DNA from: UBA11795 sp964652755
Lineage (GTDB): Bacteria > Chloroflexota > Dehalococcoidia > Lucifugimonadales > UBA826
NCBI GenBank assembly: GCA_964652755.1
Contig: CAZZBP010000005.1
Location: 1 to 58,013, forward strand
Length of the DNA: 58,013 nt
Direction of reading: 5' to 3'
In this document: positions 15,436-23,979 of the stretch, in pieces
Position numbering within the stretch: the stretch's first letter is position 1
Layout of the letters: every line of letters begins with the position of its first letter
Translations under genes and position numbers: made by a program
The notes under the pieces: generated by a model
Database searches by the model: none
Told to the model about the DNA's origin: nothing
What the model saw: the letters and a program-made list of their open reading frames with translations, nothing else

Positions 15436-16233
15436 ATGGATATCCCGATATTTTTTGCCTTTACTGCAGGAATAGTAGCGGCCTTCAACCCCTGTGGAGT
15501 TGCGATGTTCCCAGCCTACATCGGATATCAATTCGGGTCTTCTCGAGGGCTGAAAACCCCAGTTTCTTCAAACCCGGTGAGGCTTTTAGTCAAGGGACTG
15601 GTTTTAGGAGTTCTGGTAACGACAGGTTTCATCATAGTCTTTGGCGCCGTGGGGCTTGTGTTGGCGCTGGGTGGCCGTTTTATAGGGCCCCTTTTGCCGA
15701 TATCTGGTCTTTTTGTAGGTTTGATGATTACTGTTTTGGGATCGTGGCTTTTGTGGACAGGACGGGTAATGAAATTATCATCTTTAGACGGAGTGAGCTT
15801 TGGGCGCATTGGAGGGGCGTGGCAGACTTTTTTATTTGGGATTGCATATGCCATAGCATCATCCCAAGTTATCCCTGTCATAGGATGATTATTNNNNNNN
15901 NNNGCCATAGCATCTTTGAGCTGCGCCCTTCCTATATTTCTGGCGGCGATAGGGATTATTGTAGGTTCTGGAATTTCCGTAGGAGGAACGTTGAATATAG
16001 CTGTTGGTACCTTGGCCTACAGTCTGGGAATGGGAGCAATAATGACTGGAGTAACTGTAGTTGCCCTTTTCTTTGAGGACGCTGCGACAAGACTAGTTAG
16101 TAGATTATTACCATGGGTTGATCGTGTAGGAAAGATCGCTATGGTGTTTGCTGGTATATACATTACTTATTATTGGTCCTTTGGGAAAGGAAGGGAGCTT
16201 TTATTGTTAAGGTTGGAGCAATTGTTTTCCTGA
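15436..16233 (+). CDS. ccdA: Cytochrome c biogenesis protein CcdA/DsbD-type (interrupted by assembly gap)
   Basis: Membrane protein that carries electrons from thioredoxin across the membrane to periplasmic thiol-disulfide proteins and heme-ligation factors. The first half has AAFNPCGVAMFPAY with the first redox Cys; the second half has SLSCALPIF with the second. Six hydrophobic helices can be counted. The sequence as given stops at 15886-15888 before a 10-N gap, but GCCATAGCATC occurs on both sides (15850-15860 and 15904-15914). Removing the 54 nt between restores one frame reading AYAIASLSCALPIF, about 247 residues. I therefore read this as one intact gene with a scaffold artefact. Confidence 0.85.
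15861..15914. other. Scaffold gap with spurious sequence
   Basis: Ten Ns (15894-15903) are flanked by an 11-nt direct duplication, GCCATAGCATC. The 33 nt before the Ns begin ATCATCC and end GGATGAT, an inverted pair typical of a chimeric contig end. Deleting 54 nt (18 codons) repairs ccdA in frame, so this is an assembly fault and not a biological feature. Confidence 0.8.
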
Positions 16234-16292
16234 AAAGCGATACGGAGCAAAAACACCCCCTGAATAGGTCTTTCAATATGTAAGGATCACGG

Positions 16293-17063
16293 TCAGGATT
16301 CAGCAACCACAGGATTTGTTAGCACTCCAACTCCACTCAGTTCAACCTCTACAACATCTCCCGGATGTATATCGCCAGGTGTGCCAGGGGTTCCCGTCAT
16401 GATCACGTCCCCAACCTGCAAGGTAATAACTGAACTTACGTATTCAATAATTCTTGTTACAGGGTGGAGCAAATCAGATGTGTTTTGATTTTGTTTTTCT
16501 TCCCCATTCACCCTGCATATAACTTGGATGTTGGTTGGATCCAGATCTGTTGTCATCCAAGGTCCTATGGGGCCAAATGTATCCGAGGATTTGGCTCTTG
16601 CCCACTGTAAATCGTTCGCTTGCCAGTCTCTGGCAGATACGTCGTTACCGCAGGTGTAGGCAAATACATAATCAAGAGCATTATCTTGCGTGGCACCTTT
16701 ACAATCCTTGCCTATAACTAGAGCGAGCTCTGCTTCAGGTTGAATTTTCACTCCTTCCTCTATGGCGATCTTAGGTATGACAATATTATCGCCATGGCCA
16801 ACGACTGTCGTGGAAGATTTCAAAAACGGTTCAGGCGCCGCAGGGCCTGGTTTATCACCAAGATGACTCCTGTAATTTAGGCCAATTGCGACAATCTTGC
16901 GGGGAGAGACGGGAGGTAATAGCTTTACATCTTGAAGATTATGGGAGTTCCCAGTCTTACTGTAGTCGTTTAGTGGAGAGCCCGATATCTCCTTGATTAC
17001 GTGGCCTTCCACAATTCCATGTAAGACGATCCCATCGGCTTCATACCTTGCAAACGTAGTCAT
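16293..17063 (-). CDS. Fumarylacetoacetate hydrolase (FAH) family protein
   Basis: Mg-dependent FAH-fold enzyme of 256 residues. The core starts near residue 55 with KIVAIGLNYRSH. Visible motifs include the acidic metal ligands in QPEAELALVIGK, the NDVSARDWQ segment, FGPIGPW, and TGTPGTPGDIHPGD near the end. Family members include acylpyruvate hydrolases, oxaloacetate decarboxylases and ureidoglycolate-lyase-like enzymes; the substrate cannot be chosen here. It stands alone downstream of queC and faces ccdA. Confidence 0.88.
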   Translation of the reverse strand: MTTFARYEADGIVLHGIVEGHVIKEISGSPLNDYSKTGNSHNLQDVKLLPPVSPRKIVAIGLNYRSHLGDKPGPAAPEPFLKSSTTVVGHGDNIVIPKIAIEEGVKIQPEAELALVIGKDCKGATQDNALDYVFAYTCGNDVSARDWQANDLQWARAKSSDTFGPIGPWMTTDLDPTNIQVICRVNGEEKQNQNTSDLLHPVTRIIEYVSSVITLQVGDVIMTGTPGTPGDIHPGDVVEVELSGVGVLTNPVVAES

Positions 17064-17208
17064 TATTTCCTCCAGATTTTCAGATTATATTTTCTAGTTT
17101 CACACAACCAGCTTGTGATTGTGTTTATTGCCTAGAATGTCGGATCAGATTCAGTTGAGGTTATTTGACAGTTTACCCGAAGATGAAGACATGTTGATAC
17201 ATTGCTGG

Positions 17209-17943
17209 TCACTCCCTGAAATTTTCGAACAAGGGATCTATGAGTCCCGCTTCTTCGTAACCCCTCGCTCTTAAAACGCAACTGTCACAGGATCCGCAGG
17301 GAACCTCTCTTCCTTCGTAACAACTCCAGGTGAGGTGAATAGGAGCGTTAATTTTTTGGGCTAGTTTCGCGATATCAGCCTTAGACATATTGATGATGGG
17401 AGTATGTATCTCGAATTTAATATCGTACTGCGCGGCTATTTTGCACCCCTCATTGAGAGTATCTGCAGCTATTTCATAGAACTCAGGTCTGCAGTCAGGA
17501 TGACCACTGTAATCAATTGCATTTGGCGCAATAAATATACTGGCCGAAATTCTTTTCGGGTCTTCGCCTTCTGACTCTATTGACTTTAGAATTGAACTCT
17601 CCAATAAAGCGGCAGCAAGTGATAAGAAGATAGTATTTCTTAGAGGTACATATGTGATCGGCACGCCAAAACCGATCTCGGTGCGGTTTTTTGGCAGGGG
17701 GAAAAGTTCAGGATTTGTTAGGGCTGAATACCAAGCTATCTCTCCTAGAAACGATATGTCTAATAGCCTGTGGTCAACATCGAGCTCTTTTGCAATACGC
17801 TCTGCGGATGCTACTTCTTTGCTGTGAGTCTGACCGTAATAAAATGTTACTGCAGATAAATGGTCCACCTCAGATCGAGCAAAAGTAGTGACCGTGGTTG
17901 AGTCCAATCCTCCAGATAAGAGAGTGATGCCGTATCGACTCAT
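17209..17943 (-). CDS. queC: 7-cyano-7-deazaguanine synthase QueC
   Basis: Converts 7-carboxy-7-deazaguanine to preQ0 using ATP and ammonia in queuosine synthesis. The PP-loop ATPase motif LLSGGLDSTT starts at residue 8. The C-terminal zinc site is CYEGREVPCGSCDSC (C-x7-C-x2-C-x2-C). The 244 residues are normal. It follows queF after 9 nt. queD, queE and tgt are not in the window. Confidence 0.95.
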   Translation of the reverse strand: MSRYGITLLSGGLDSTTVTTFARSEVDHLSAVTFYYGQTHSKEVASAERIAKELDVDHRLLDISFLGEIAWYSALTNPELFPLPKNRTEIGFGVPITYVPLRNTIFLSLAAALLESSILKSIESEGEDPKRISASIFIAPNAIDYSGHPDCRPEFYEIAADTLNEGCKIAAQYDIKFEIHTPIINMSKADIAKLAQKINAPIHLTWSCYEGREVPCGSCDSCVLRARGYEEAGLIDPLFENFRE

Positions 17944-17952
17944 AGTCGTAGA

Positions 17953-18372
17953 TTAGCTGGAGTAACCTACAGCAACAGATGTGTGAAGTCCGCCCCTAAC
18001 TTTGTAGTCAAGATTGATCTTCATTTTGATCGGACCGCACGCTTTTACGAGGTCTTCGAGAATCTTGTTTGCAGCATGTTCCTGAACTATTCCCACACCG
18101 GTGTAAGAGAGAAGGTAGTACTTAAGAGATTTTAGTTCGATGCACAAAGTGTTTGGGACGTATGAAACAGTTAGTGTGCCGAAGTCGGGTAGACCTGTCC
18201 AAGGGCATACCGCTGTAAACTCGTCGGTATCGATTGTGACTTCTGCATCTGAGCCACGATATTCATAATCGAATGTCATCAATATATCGGAGTTAACCGC
18301 CTCGTCCGGCGCCATTTCAAATTTATCATTTAGCCCCTCATATTTTTTCTGTAATTCATTTATTGAAGCCAT
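17953..18372 (-). CDS. queF: NADPH-dependent preQ0 reductase QueF (short, unimodular)
   Basis: Reduces the nitrile of preQ0 to preQ1, the step after QueC. The nucleophile Cys lies in AVCPWTGLPDFG with the proton-donor Asp in the same motif, and the ELKSLKYYLLSY stretch is the family NADPH-side signature. I start at the ATG at 18372 (MASINELQ), because GGAG lies 6 nt before it. The ATG at 18387 would add MMEIP and consume the Shine-Dalgarno. At 139 residues it is the short Bacillus type. A TATAAT on the minus strand at 18417-18412 may be its -10 element. No preQ1 aptamer is visible upstream. Confidence 0.94.
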   Translation of the reverse strand: MASINELQKKYEGLNDKFEMAPDEAVNSDILMTFDYEYRGSDAEVTIDTDEFTAVCPWTGLPDFGTLTVSYVPNTLCIELKSLKYYLLSYTGVGIVQEHAANKILEDLVKACGPIKMKINLDYKVRGGLHTSVAVGYSS

Positions 18373-18565
18373 CGGTATCTCCATCATCGATCCAAGTACT
18401 CGGGGAAATTAATTATAGGGGGTGAAGATTCCTCCATCATTCGTCTGATAATCTATGTAATTGTATCAACCCAGCATAATTGTGTTCCAAGTCGGCTTTA
18501 ACTATATCTGTATAGATTCAACTCGAGGGATCTTATTAACTTCCTAGTCTGTCCAGTAGGTTAGA

Positions 18566-19225
18566 ATGAGTAAATTTTCGGGATCGGTAGTTGAAGTAAA
18601 AGGCTTGACCAAATCCTATGGAAGATTGAGGGTTCTCAACTCTCTCGATGTTGAAGTGAGTCGCGGTGAAGTAGTTGTTATACATGGATCCAATGGAAGC
18701 GGCAAAACAACTCTACAATCGATTATATCTTCCTTAACTACCGCAGACGAAGGTCTAGCAAAAGTATGCGGAAGAGATACGTCGATTCGATCCCAAATGG
18801 CGCGAGAATTAGTAGGTTTTGTTGCTCACGCCCCGTTTTTATATGAAGCTCTCACAGTTAAGGAGAACCTTCTATTTTTCTCAAGGCTTTATGGGCTCAA
18901 AGAAGGACCAGTAGAGAGTGAAGCATTCGAGAGACTCATTTCACCCCTTGGACTGGATAAAAAAATTGATCAACGTATAGATACTCTTTCTCATGGTTAT
19001 CGAAAAAGAGTGAGTATAGCTAGGGCCCTTCTGCACAAGCCAGCTGTGTTACTTCTTGATGAACCCGAGTCTGGTCTGGATATTCAGACTGTGAAGATAT
19101 TTGAGGACATTATTGCAGACTTTATCCGATCAGGCGGTGCGGCCTTAGTTACTACTCACAGTAGAGAAGCGGCGTATGGTGAGAAAGTTACATACTACAA
19201 TTTGGAGCAAGGCAAACTGTTTTGA
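18566..19225 (+). CDS. ccmA: ABC transporter ATP-binding protein, CcmA-type (cytochrome c heme export)
   Basis: ATPase subunit of the CcmAB complex, which works with CcmC in heme delivery for c-type cytochrome maturation. Walker A is GSNGSGKTT, the signature is the variant LSHGYRKRVSIAR, Walker B is VLLLDEPESGLD, and the switch His is in TTHS. The CcmA call rests on the adjacent ccmB, which it overlaps by 4 nt. On sequence alone it could be any small ABC-2-type ATPase. Confidence 0.85.
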   Translation: MSKFSGSVVEVKGLTKSYGRLRVLNSLDVEVSRGEVVVIHGSNGSGKTTLQSIISSLTTADEGLAKVCGRDTSIRSQMARELVGFVAHAPFLYEALTVKENLLFFSRLYGLKEGPVESEAFERLISPLGLDKKIDQRIDTLSHGYRKRVSIARALLHKPAVLLLDEPESGLDIQTVKIFEDIIADFIRSGGAALVTTHSREAAYGEKVTYYNLEQGKLF

Positions 19226-19896
19226 AAACGTATTTGTACCAGATTGCCATAATAGTTTGGAAAGATACTTTGCTGGAGATGAGAACCAGAGAAGTAGCTA
19301 TTTCAATGATAGTCTTTGCTTTGCTATCGGTTGTAACCTTTAATTTTGCCTTCGATCCAACTCCCTCTATGGCGAACATGGTTGCATCAGGAATACTCTG
19401 GGTTACCTTAGTTTTTGCCGGTATTCTTGGCCTGACAAGGGTCTTTGCTTTAGAACTTTCATCTGGTGGAATTGACGGGACTCTTCTTTCCCCGATCAGC
19501 AGAGATACTTTCTTTTTCGGAAAAGTAATTTCCACATTAATTTTTATGATGTTTGTTGAGGCAATCTTACTTCCGGTGATGGTTGTTTTCTTTGACTTGT
19601 ATTTTCAACTTATTCCGCTCATATTGGTTTCCGTATTAGCCTTGTTCGGTTTGGCTCTTGTCGGGTCATTATTCTCTGCTATGGCGATCAACACTAAAGC
19701 GAGAGAGGTGATGCTCCCAGTTCTATATCTTCCTGTGATAGTTCCTGTACTACTTTCGGCTGTAGAATGTACCGAAGTAATACTTTCTGGTGGAGGCCTA
19801 GCTGATATAAGGAAATGGCTGAGTATGATGTTAGTTTTCGATGCAACCTACATGGTTGCTGCGCCTTTTTGTTTTAGTGCTATCGCTTCAGAATAA
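19222..19896 (+). CDS. ccmB: Heme exporter protein CcmB
   Basis: Membrane permease of 224 residues with six hydrophobic helices. The N-terminus (WKDTLLEMRTREVAISMIVFALL) and the RVFALELSSGGIDGTLLSPI segment are characteristic of CcmB (typically F..E...G.lE.LLLsP). The start is a TTG overlapping the last codon of ccmA. ccmC does not follow. Together with ccdA nearby it points to a system I/II-type cytochrome c maturation pathway. Confidence 0.9.
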   Translation: MKTYLYQIAIIVWKDTLLEMRTREVAISMIVFALLSVVTFNFAFDPTPSMANMVASGILWVTLVFAGILGLTRVFALELSSGGIDGTLLSPISRDTFFFGKVISTLIFMMFVEAILLPVMVVFFDLYFQLIPLILVSVLALFGLALVGSLFSAMAINTKAREVMLPVLYLPVIVPVLLSAVECTEVILSGGGLADIRKWLSMMLVFDATYMVAAPFCFSAIASE

Positions 19897-20020
19897 TTCT
19901 CTAAATATTAGGAATTCTATAGTCCATAACTTATGTAATAAATATGTCGTGTCTGAATAGATCACTTTTAATACCGGGAAACTGTAAAGTAATATCTCAA
20001 TTGTGAAGAGGAACACAAAA

Positions 20021-20050
20021 TTGACACCACAAAATAGGCGTTGATATATT
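20021..20050 (+). promoter_or_regulatory. Sigma70-type promoter for korAB
   Basis: Perfect TTGACA (20021-20026), 18-nt spacer, TATATT (20045-20050). It lies in the 334-nt gap after ccmB and gives a 5' leader of about 175 nt. I see no terminator-type hairpin or known aptamer in that leader, and nothing else in the gap. Confidence 0.55.
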
Positions 20051-20230
20051 TTCCATTGGTGCCTATCTCAAATCAGGCATGCGGTGATGTGTAAGAACGG
20101 GGGAATTGATTTAGTTAACTTTCACGAATAGGGCTGGCTGAAGACTCCTTGAAAGTGTCTTGCTACAATTTGATGGGACTAGATCTAGCTACTGGTTAAT
20201 CGAGTTTTGTCCTGTATTGACTTCGGATGA

Positions 20231-21961
20231 ATGGAGGAACATTTGAAAAAGAAGGACTTTGTAGTCCGGTTCGCTGGAGAAGGCGGACAGGGTGTGGTTA
20301 CGTCTGCTGAGGGATTAGCGCAAGCAATGGCCCAGTCAGGATATAACGTTCAAACGTTTTCCACATTTCCGTCCCAAATACGAGGCGGTCCAACGTGGAC
20401 TCAGACGAGGATATCTACAAGTGAGGTCTTGAGCTCGGGTGACGAGTTGGATGTGCTGGTCGCGTTCAACGAATATGCTTATGAGAACCATAAGGAAGAA
20501 GTGGCGGATGATGGAGTGATTGTCTTCAATAATGGAGAGTTCGAAATTGAGGAATCTGACAACGTTCTTGGTATGGATTTCGACGAACTTGCTAAGCAGA
20601 CGGGTAACAATCGGGCAGCTAACTTTGTTGTAATGGGGGCTTTGGCACGACTGGTAGACCTCCCATTGAGTGTGCTGGAAGAGTTTAATAGACAGAGATA
20701 TACCAGAGGACGTCCCTCCGACGAACAAATAATTAGTTCGAACAATATGGCTCTTTCCCTCGGATCGGCTGAGGCAGATAAGAGTGGATTTAGCCTTGGG
20801 GAACTGGCTGATCCAATCAAACCTGAGGGAGATCAGGTTTTGATCAATGGGAATATTGCTGTTAGCTTGGGTGCGACAGCAGCTGGTCTTGACGTGTTCG
20901 TCGGGTATCCAATATCCCCAGCAACTCCCATTTTGGTGTGGATGGAACAAAATTTGGTTGGACCGGGAAAGTTCGTCTATCAGTCCACCTCTGAGATTGA
21001 ATCTATAACTAGCATTGTTGGCGCGGGGTTTGCAGGGAAGAAAGCAATGACGAGCACTGCAGGACCTGGCTTTTCACTAATGGGGGAGGGTCTTGGATTG
21101 GCATGGATGGCCGAGATTCCACTCGTGGTTGTAGATGTTCAACGAGGCGGACCTTCAACAGGACTTCCGACTAAGACCGAACAATCGGATCTTATGACTG
21201 CTCTCTACCCAGGCCATGGTGATATGAAGCTACCTGTTATTGCACCCGGAACGGTTGAGGAATGTTTCTATGCGGGGGTAATGGCAGTTAATTGGGCTGA
21301 ACGTTATCAAGGGCCCGTCGTTCTTCTGAGCGAGCACGCTATGTCTGAAAGACGGCAGAATATTCCTCGACCTGATGCAAACAAGGTCGGAGTAGAGAGC
21401 AGAAAAAGTTATGAAGGTAGCAATGGATACCTTCGATATGATGGGGTTGAACTTTCTCCAATGCCTATACCGGGAGGCTCTGGCAGCTACATCGCGAATG
21501 GAAGTGAGCATGATGCAATGGGGGATACAACTCACCTGCCCTCCAGGCATGTACAAATGACAGAGCGCAGATTTAATAAACTCAATCTGCTGAATGACGG
21601 TATATTTGAGGAAGATAACAATAAGGATACAAACATAGTTATAGTGCCATGGGGTGGCTCTAAAGGGCCCGCCTTGGCGGCGTACAACACCTTGAGGGAA
21701 GAGAATGTTGATGTTGGATGGTGCTATACAATGTACTTGCATCCCATGCCGGAAAAAATGCTAGAAGTGCTAAAAAGTAAAGAATTAGTGATAGTTCCTG
21801 AGTTAAACTATATGGGTCAGTTTTCCTCAGTTCTAAGGTCTGAAGGTGTCAAAGCTGTATCAATAACTAAATACACTGGATTGCCGTTTAAGGAAAGCGA
21901 ACTGATCGACAGAATAAGAAAAATTGTTGAAAGCCACGTATTAAAAGGTGTTATGGCATGA
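20231..21961 (+). CDS. korA: 2-oxoacid:ferredoxin oxidoreductase, fused gamma-alpha subunit (KorA type)
   Basis: Oxidatively decarboxylates 2-oxoacids (2-oxoglutarate or similar) to acyl-CoA, passing electrons to ferredoxin. Residues 1-190 are the gamma domain (GEGGQGVVTSAEGLAQAM). From about 200 begins the pyrimidine-binding alpha domain (GYPISPATPI, TSTAGPGFSLMGEGLG, PSTGLPTKTEQSDL), ending with a C-terminal domain. Start: ATG 20231. A TTG at 20243 has GGAGG 5 nt upstream and may be the true start. It overlaps korB by 4 nt. Substrate choice is not certain from sequence. Confidence 0.92.
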   Translation: MEEHLKKKDFVVRFAGEGGQGVVTSAEGLAQAMAQSGYNVQTFSTFPSQIRGGPTWTQTRISTSEVLSSGDELDVLVAFNEYAYENHKEEVADDGVIVFNNGEFEIEESDNVLGMDFDELAKQTGNNRAANFVVMGALARLVDLPLSVLEEFNRQRYTRGRPSDEQIISSNNMALSLGSAEADKSGFSLGELADPIKPEGDQVLINGNIAVSLGATAAGLDVFVGYPISPATPILVWMEQNLVGPGKFVYQSTSEIESITSIVGAGFAGKKAMTSTAGPGFSLMGEGLGLAWMAEIPLVVVDVQRGGPSTGLPTKTEQSDLMTALYPGHGDMKLPVIAPGTVEECFYAGVMAVNWAERYQGPVVLLSEHAMSERRQNIPRPDANKVGVESRKSYEGSNGYLRYDGVELSPMPIPGGSGSYIANGSEHDAMGDTTHLPSRHVQMTERRFNKLNLLNDGIFEEDNNKDTNIVIVPWGGSKGPALAAYNTLREENVDVGWCYTMYLHPMPEKMLEVLKSKELVIVPELNYMGQFSSVLRSEGVKAVSITKYTGLPFKESELIDRIRKIVESHVLKGVMA

Positions 21962-22824
21962 CCCTTAAGAATCCTGAATATGACTTTAAATGGTGTCCGG
22001 GCTGCGGAGACTTTGGCGTCAGACGTTCTCTGGAAGTAGCGCTAGGTAAGCACATAGTAGAAAACGAGCAGCCCGTGGAAAACTCAGTTGTAGTGGCTGG
22101 AATAGGTTGTTCAGGCAACATGGTTCATATGCTAGAAAAGGAACAACCTTTTGGAATTCATGGCATTCATGGTCGTTCTTTGCCGCTAGCAATGGGCATT
22201 AAGATGGGGAATCCAGACTTAAATGTGATAATTGTGGCTGGAGATGGCGATTTCCTTGGAATCGGAGCCGAGCATATAGGGCCGCAAGGGATGAGGAATT
22301 TAGATGTCACGGCGGTTGTAATGGATAACGGTGTGTACGGGCTTACCAAAGGACAAAGCTCTCCAACAACTGACTTAGGTGTAGTTACGAGCTCAACCCC
22401 CTATGGAAAGATGGAGGAGAAGCTTCATCCCTTGAGGTCTTATCTCACTATGGGAGTTTCCTTTATAGCTTCAACTATTTCAACTAAAGTAAAAGATATG
22501 ACTGACATAATGTATGAAGCCATGAACCATTCCGGTTTCTCAATAGTTCACGTTCAGTCACCATGTACCGAATATAACAATACCTTCGAAGCGCTGAAAG
22601 GCAACGTAAAAAAAGGGATACAACCTCTTGCTTATGATATCCCCGAGGGTCATGATCCTTCGGACGCTGAAGCTGCGCAAGAAATTGTCAATGCTGAGGG
22701 AATTCCGCTAGGTATCATTTATCGAGATACATCTAGGCCCAGCTTCGATAAAAGAGTTTCTGATACTACTGGAATAAAGGATATGAAGTCAGTTGAAGGT
22801 CTCTTAGACGGCTTCACTATTTAA
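21958..22824 (+). CDS. korB: 2-oxoacid:ferredoxin oxidoreductase, beta subunit (KorB type)
   Basis: Thiamine-diphosphate and [4Fe-4S] subunit paired with KorA. KWCPGCGDFGV carries the first cluster cysteines, and GIGCSGN follows. The TPP-Mg motif is GDGDFLGIGAEH...N-GVYGLTKGQ-SPT. The 288 residues fit the two-subunit enzymes. No ferredoxin (delta) subunit is encoded next to it, as in KorAB/OorAB types that use a free ferredoxin. Confidence 0.94.
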   Translation: MTLKNPEYDFKWCPGCGDFGVRRSLEVALGKHIVENEQPVENSVVVAGIGCSGNMVHMLEKEQPFGIHGIHGRSLPLAMGIKMGNPDLNVIIVAGDGDFLGIGAEHIGPQGMRNLDVTAVVMDNGVYGLTKGQSSPTTDLGVVTSSTPYGKMEEKLHPLRSYLTMGVSFIASTISTKVKDMTDIMYEAMNHSGFSIVHVQSPCTEYNNTFEALKGNVKKGIQPLAYDIPEGHDPSDAEAAQEIVNAEGIPLGIIYRDTSRPSFDKRVSDTTGIKDMKSVEGLLDGFTI

Positions 22825-22839
22825 TAGAAAATATCAAGG

Positions 22840-22878
22840 ACCGCATATAAAAAAGACTGCTTTATATATGCGGTTTTG
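22840..22878 (+). terminator. Intrinsic terminator after korB
   Basis: ACCGCATATA (22840-22849) pairs perfectly with TATATGCGGT (22865-22874), and TTTGTTTG follows. It lies between korB and the converging MaoC gene. Confidence 0.7.
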
Positions 22879-22893
22879 TTTGCGACTACAGAA

Positions 22894-23325
22894 CTATTCC
22901 CTTGTCGGGAGAGATGCTATGGCATAACCAGGTGTGGTTACCGTGCCTTCATGAGTTTCAAGTTTAATTTCACACTCAACAATATTTTCCCCGTCTTCGA
23001 CGTACTTTTTCTTAATTACTCCTTTTGCGAAAACTGGTGTGCCTGGGATATCCATTGCCCTGTACTGGACGCTCAGCTTTTTCAGGCTACCATTTACCCC
23101 AACAAAGTCGGTCATCAACTGACCCAAAAAAGCGTTTTTTAGAGCACCATGTAAAATGACATCTGGTAGGTCATTGTTTTTTGCGAAATCTTTGTCGTAG
23201 TGGATCTGGTAATAGTCGCCCGAAGCCCCTGCATATTTCACAAGTTGTTGTGTCGTAGGATCTTTTCTAACTGTTGGCAGGACACTGCCTTCTTCTACAT
23301 CTTCAAAATAAATTTGGTCTGACAT
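22894..23325 (-). CDS. MaoC-like hot-dog dehydratase
   Basis: A 143-residue single hot-dog protein of the MaoC/(R)-hydratase group, which hydrates or dehydrates (R)-3-hydroxyacyl thioesters. The hydratase-2-like site is recognisable: YAGASGDYYQIHYD with catalytic Asp and His, then ILHGALKNAFLGQL. It sits 48 nt after the FAS1-type partner on the same strand. Such split pairs act as heterodimers in HadAB-like dehydratases. Substrate unknown; the acyl-CoA genes nearby suggest fatty or branched acyl-CoA. Confidence 0.82.
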   Translation of the reverse strand: MSDQIYFEDVEEGSVLPTVRKDPTTQQLVKYAGASGDYYQIHYDKDFAKNNDLPDVILHGALKNAFLGQLMTDFVGVNGSLKKLSVQYRAMDIPGTPVFAKGVIKKKYVEDGENIVECEIKLETHEGTVTTPGYAIASLPTRE

Positions 23326-23373
23326 TTTCTTTCCTTTAGACTTGAATGCGCCTAGATTAACTCTCTACAAACT

Positions 23374-23838
23374 CTATTTTGGCTGATAGCTTATACCCGT
23401 AGAACGTTGGAGAGCGGCTACGTTCCCGAATTGGTTTACATATTTGGTCTCTCTGACCATTATCAACATGTTGCCTAGTCTACCTTGCCGTTCGTGAACG
23501 TCTGCTAAATACTGGGTCACGGTAATCAAATCCCCAGGCCTAATAGGTTCGAAGTACTCCCACTCACTACCGCCATCGAGATTAGCTGGGTAAGGGCTCT
23601 GAACGGTTACCTTGTTAGAACCTACCCTCATCGATCTTAGGAAGGTTGGGGGAGCAACTATCCCTCCATACCTTGTTTCCCTCGCAGCTTCTTCGTCATT
23701 ATAGATGGGACTCTCGTCCCCTATTGCCTGGGCGAATTTTATGATGGCTCCTCTTTCTACTTCGTTGACTACTGGCTCTGATTCTACTCCAATAGCGTTC
23801 CTCATCTCCTGTGTGATTACCGATTCTGTATCCGACAC
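23374..23838 (-). CDS. FAS1-like (MaoC N-terminal) dehydratase domain protein
   Basis: A 154-residue hot-dog protein similar to the non-catalytic N-half of MaoC-type dehydratases: VERGAIIKFAQAIGDESPIYNDEEAA, then APPTFL, and later FEPIRPGDLITVTQYLADV. This type pairs with a catalytic MaoC subunit, here the following gene, to make the acyl-binding tunnel. The two are probably co-transcribed. Confidence 0.82.
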   Translation of the reverse strand: MSDTESVITQEMRNAIGVESEPVVNEVERGAIIKFAQAIGDESPIYNDEEAARETRYGGIVAPPTFLRSMRVGSNKVTVQSPYPANLDGGSEWEYFEPIRPGDLITVTQYLADVHERQGRLGNMLIMVRETKYVNQFGNVAALQRSTGISYQPK

Positions 23839-23979
23839 TCTTATTCCTCCGATGTAGGCAATAGCCGCAGCTAAATTAGGTTACTGACAAATCATCAGAC
23901 CTGATTATTGGACCAAGTTTAGGGATATTAATTGTCGGGTGTCAAGAACATAAATATTGGAGTATTCTGGCCTGGGTCA

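Noticed and set aside
18373..18565. preQ1 riboswitch upstream of queF
   Set aside because: I looked for the short C-rich aptamer with an A-rich tail and see none.
20051..20230. Riboswitch or attenuator in the korAB leader
   Set aside because: The leader is long, but no stable hairpin with a T-tract and no known aptamer core is visible.
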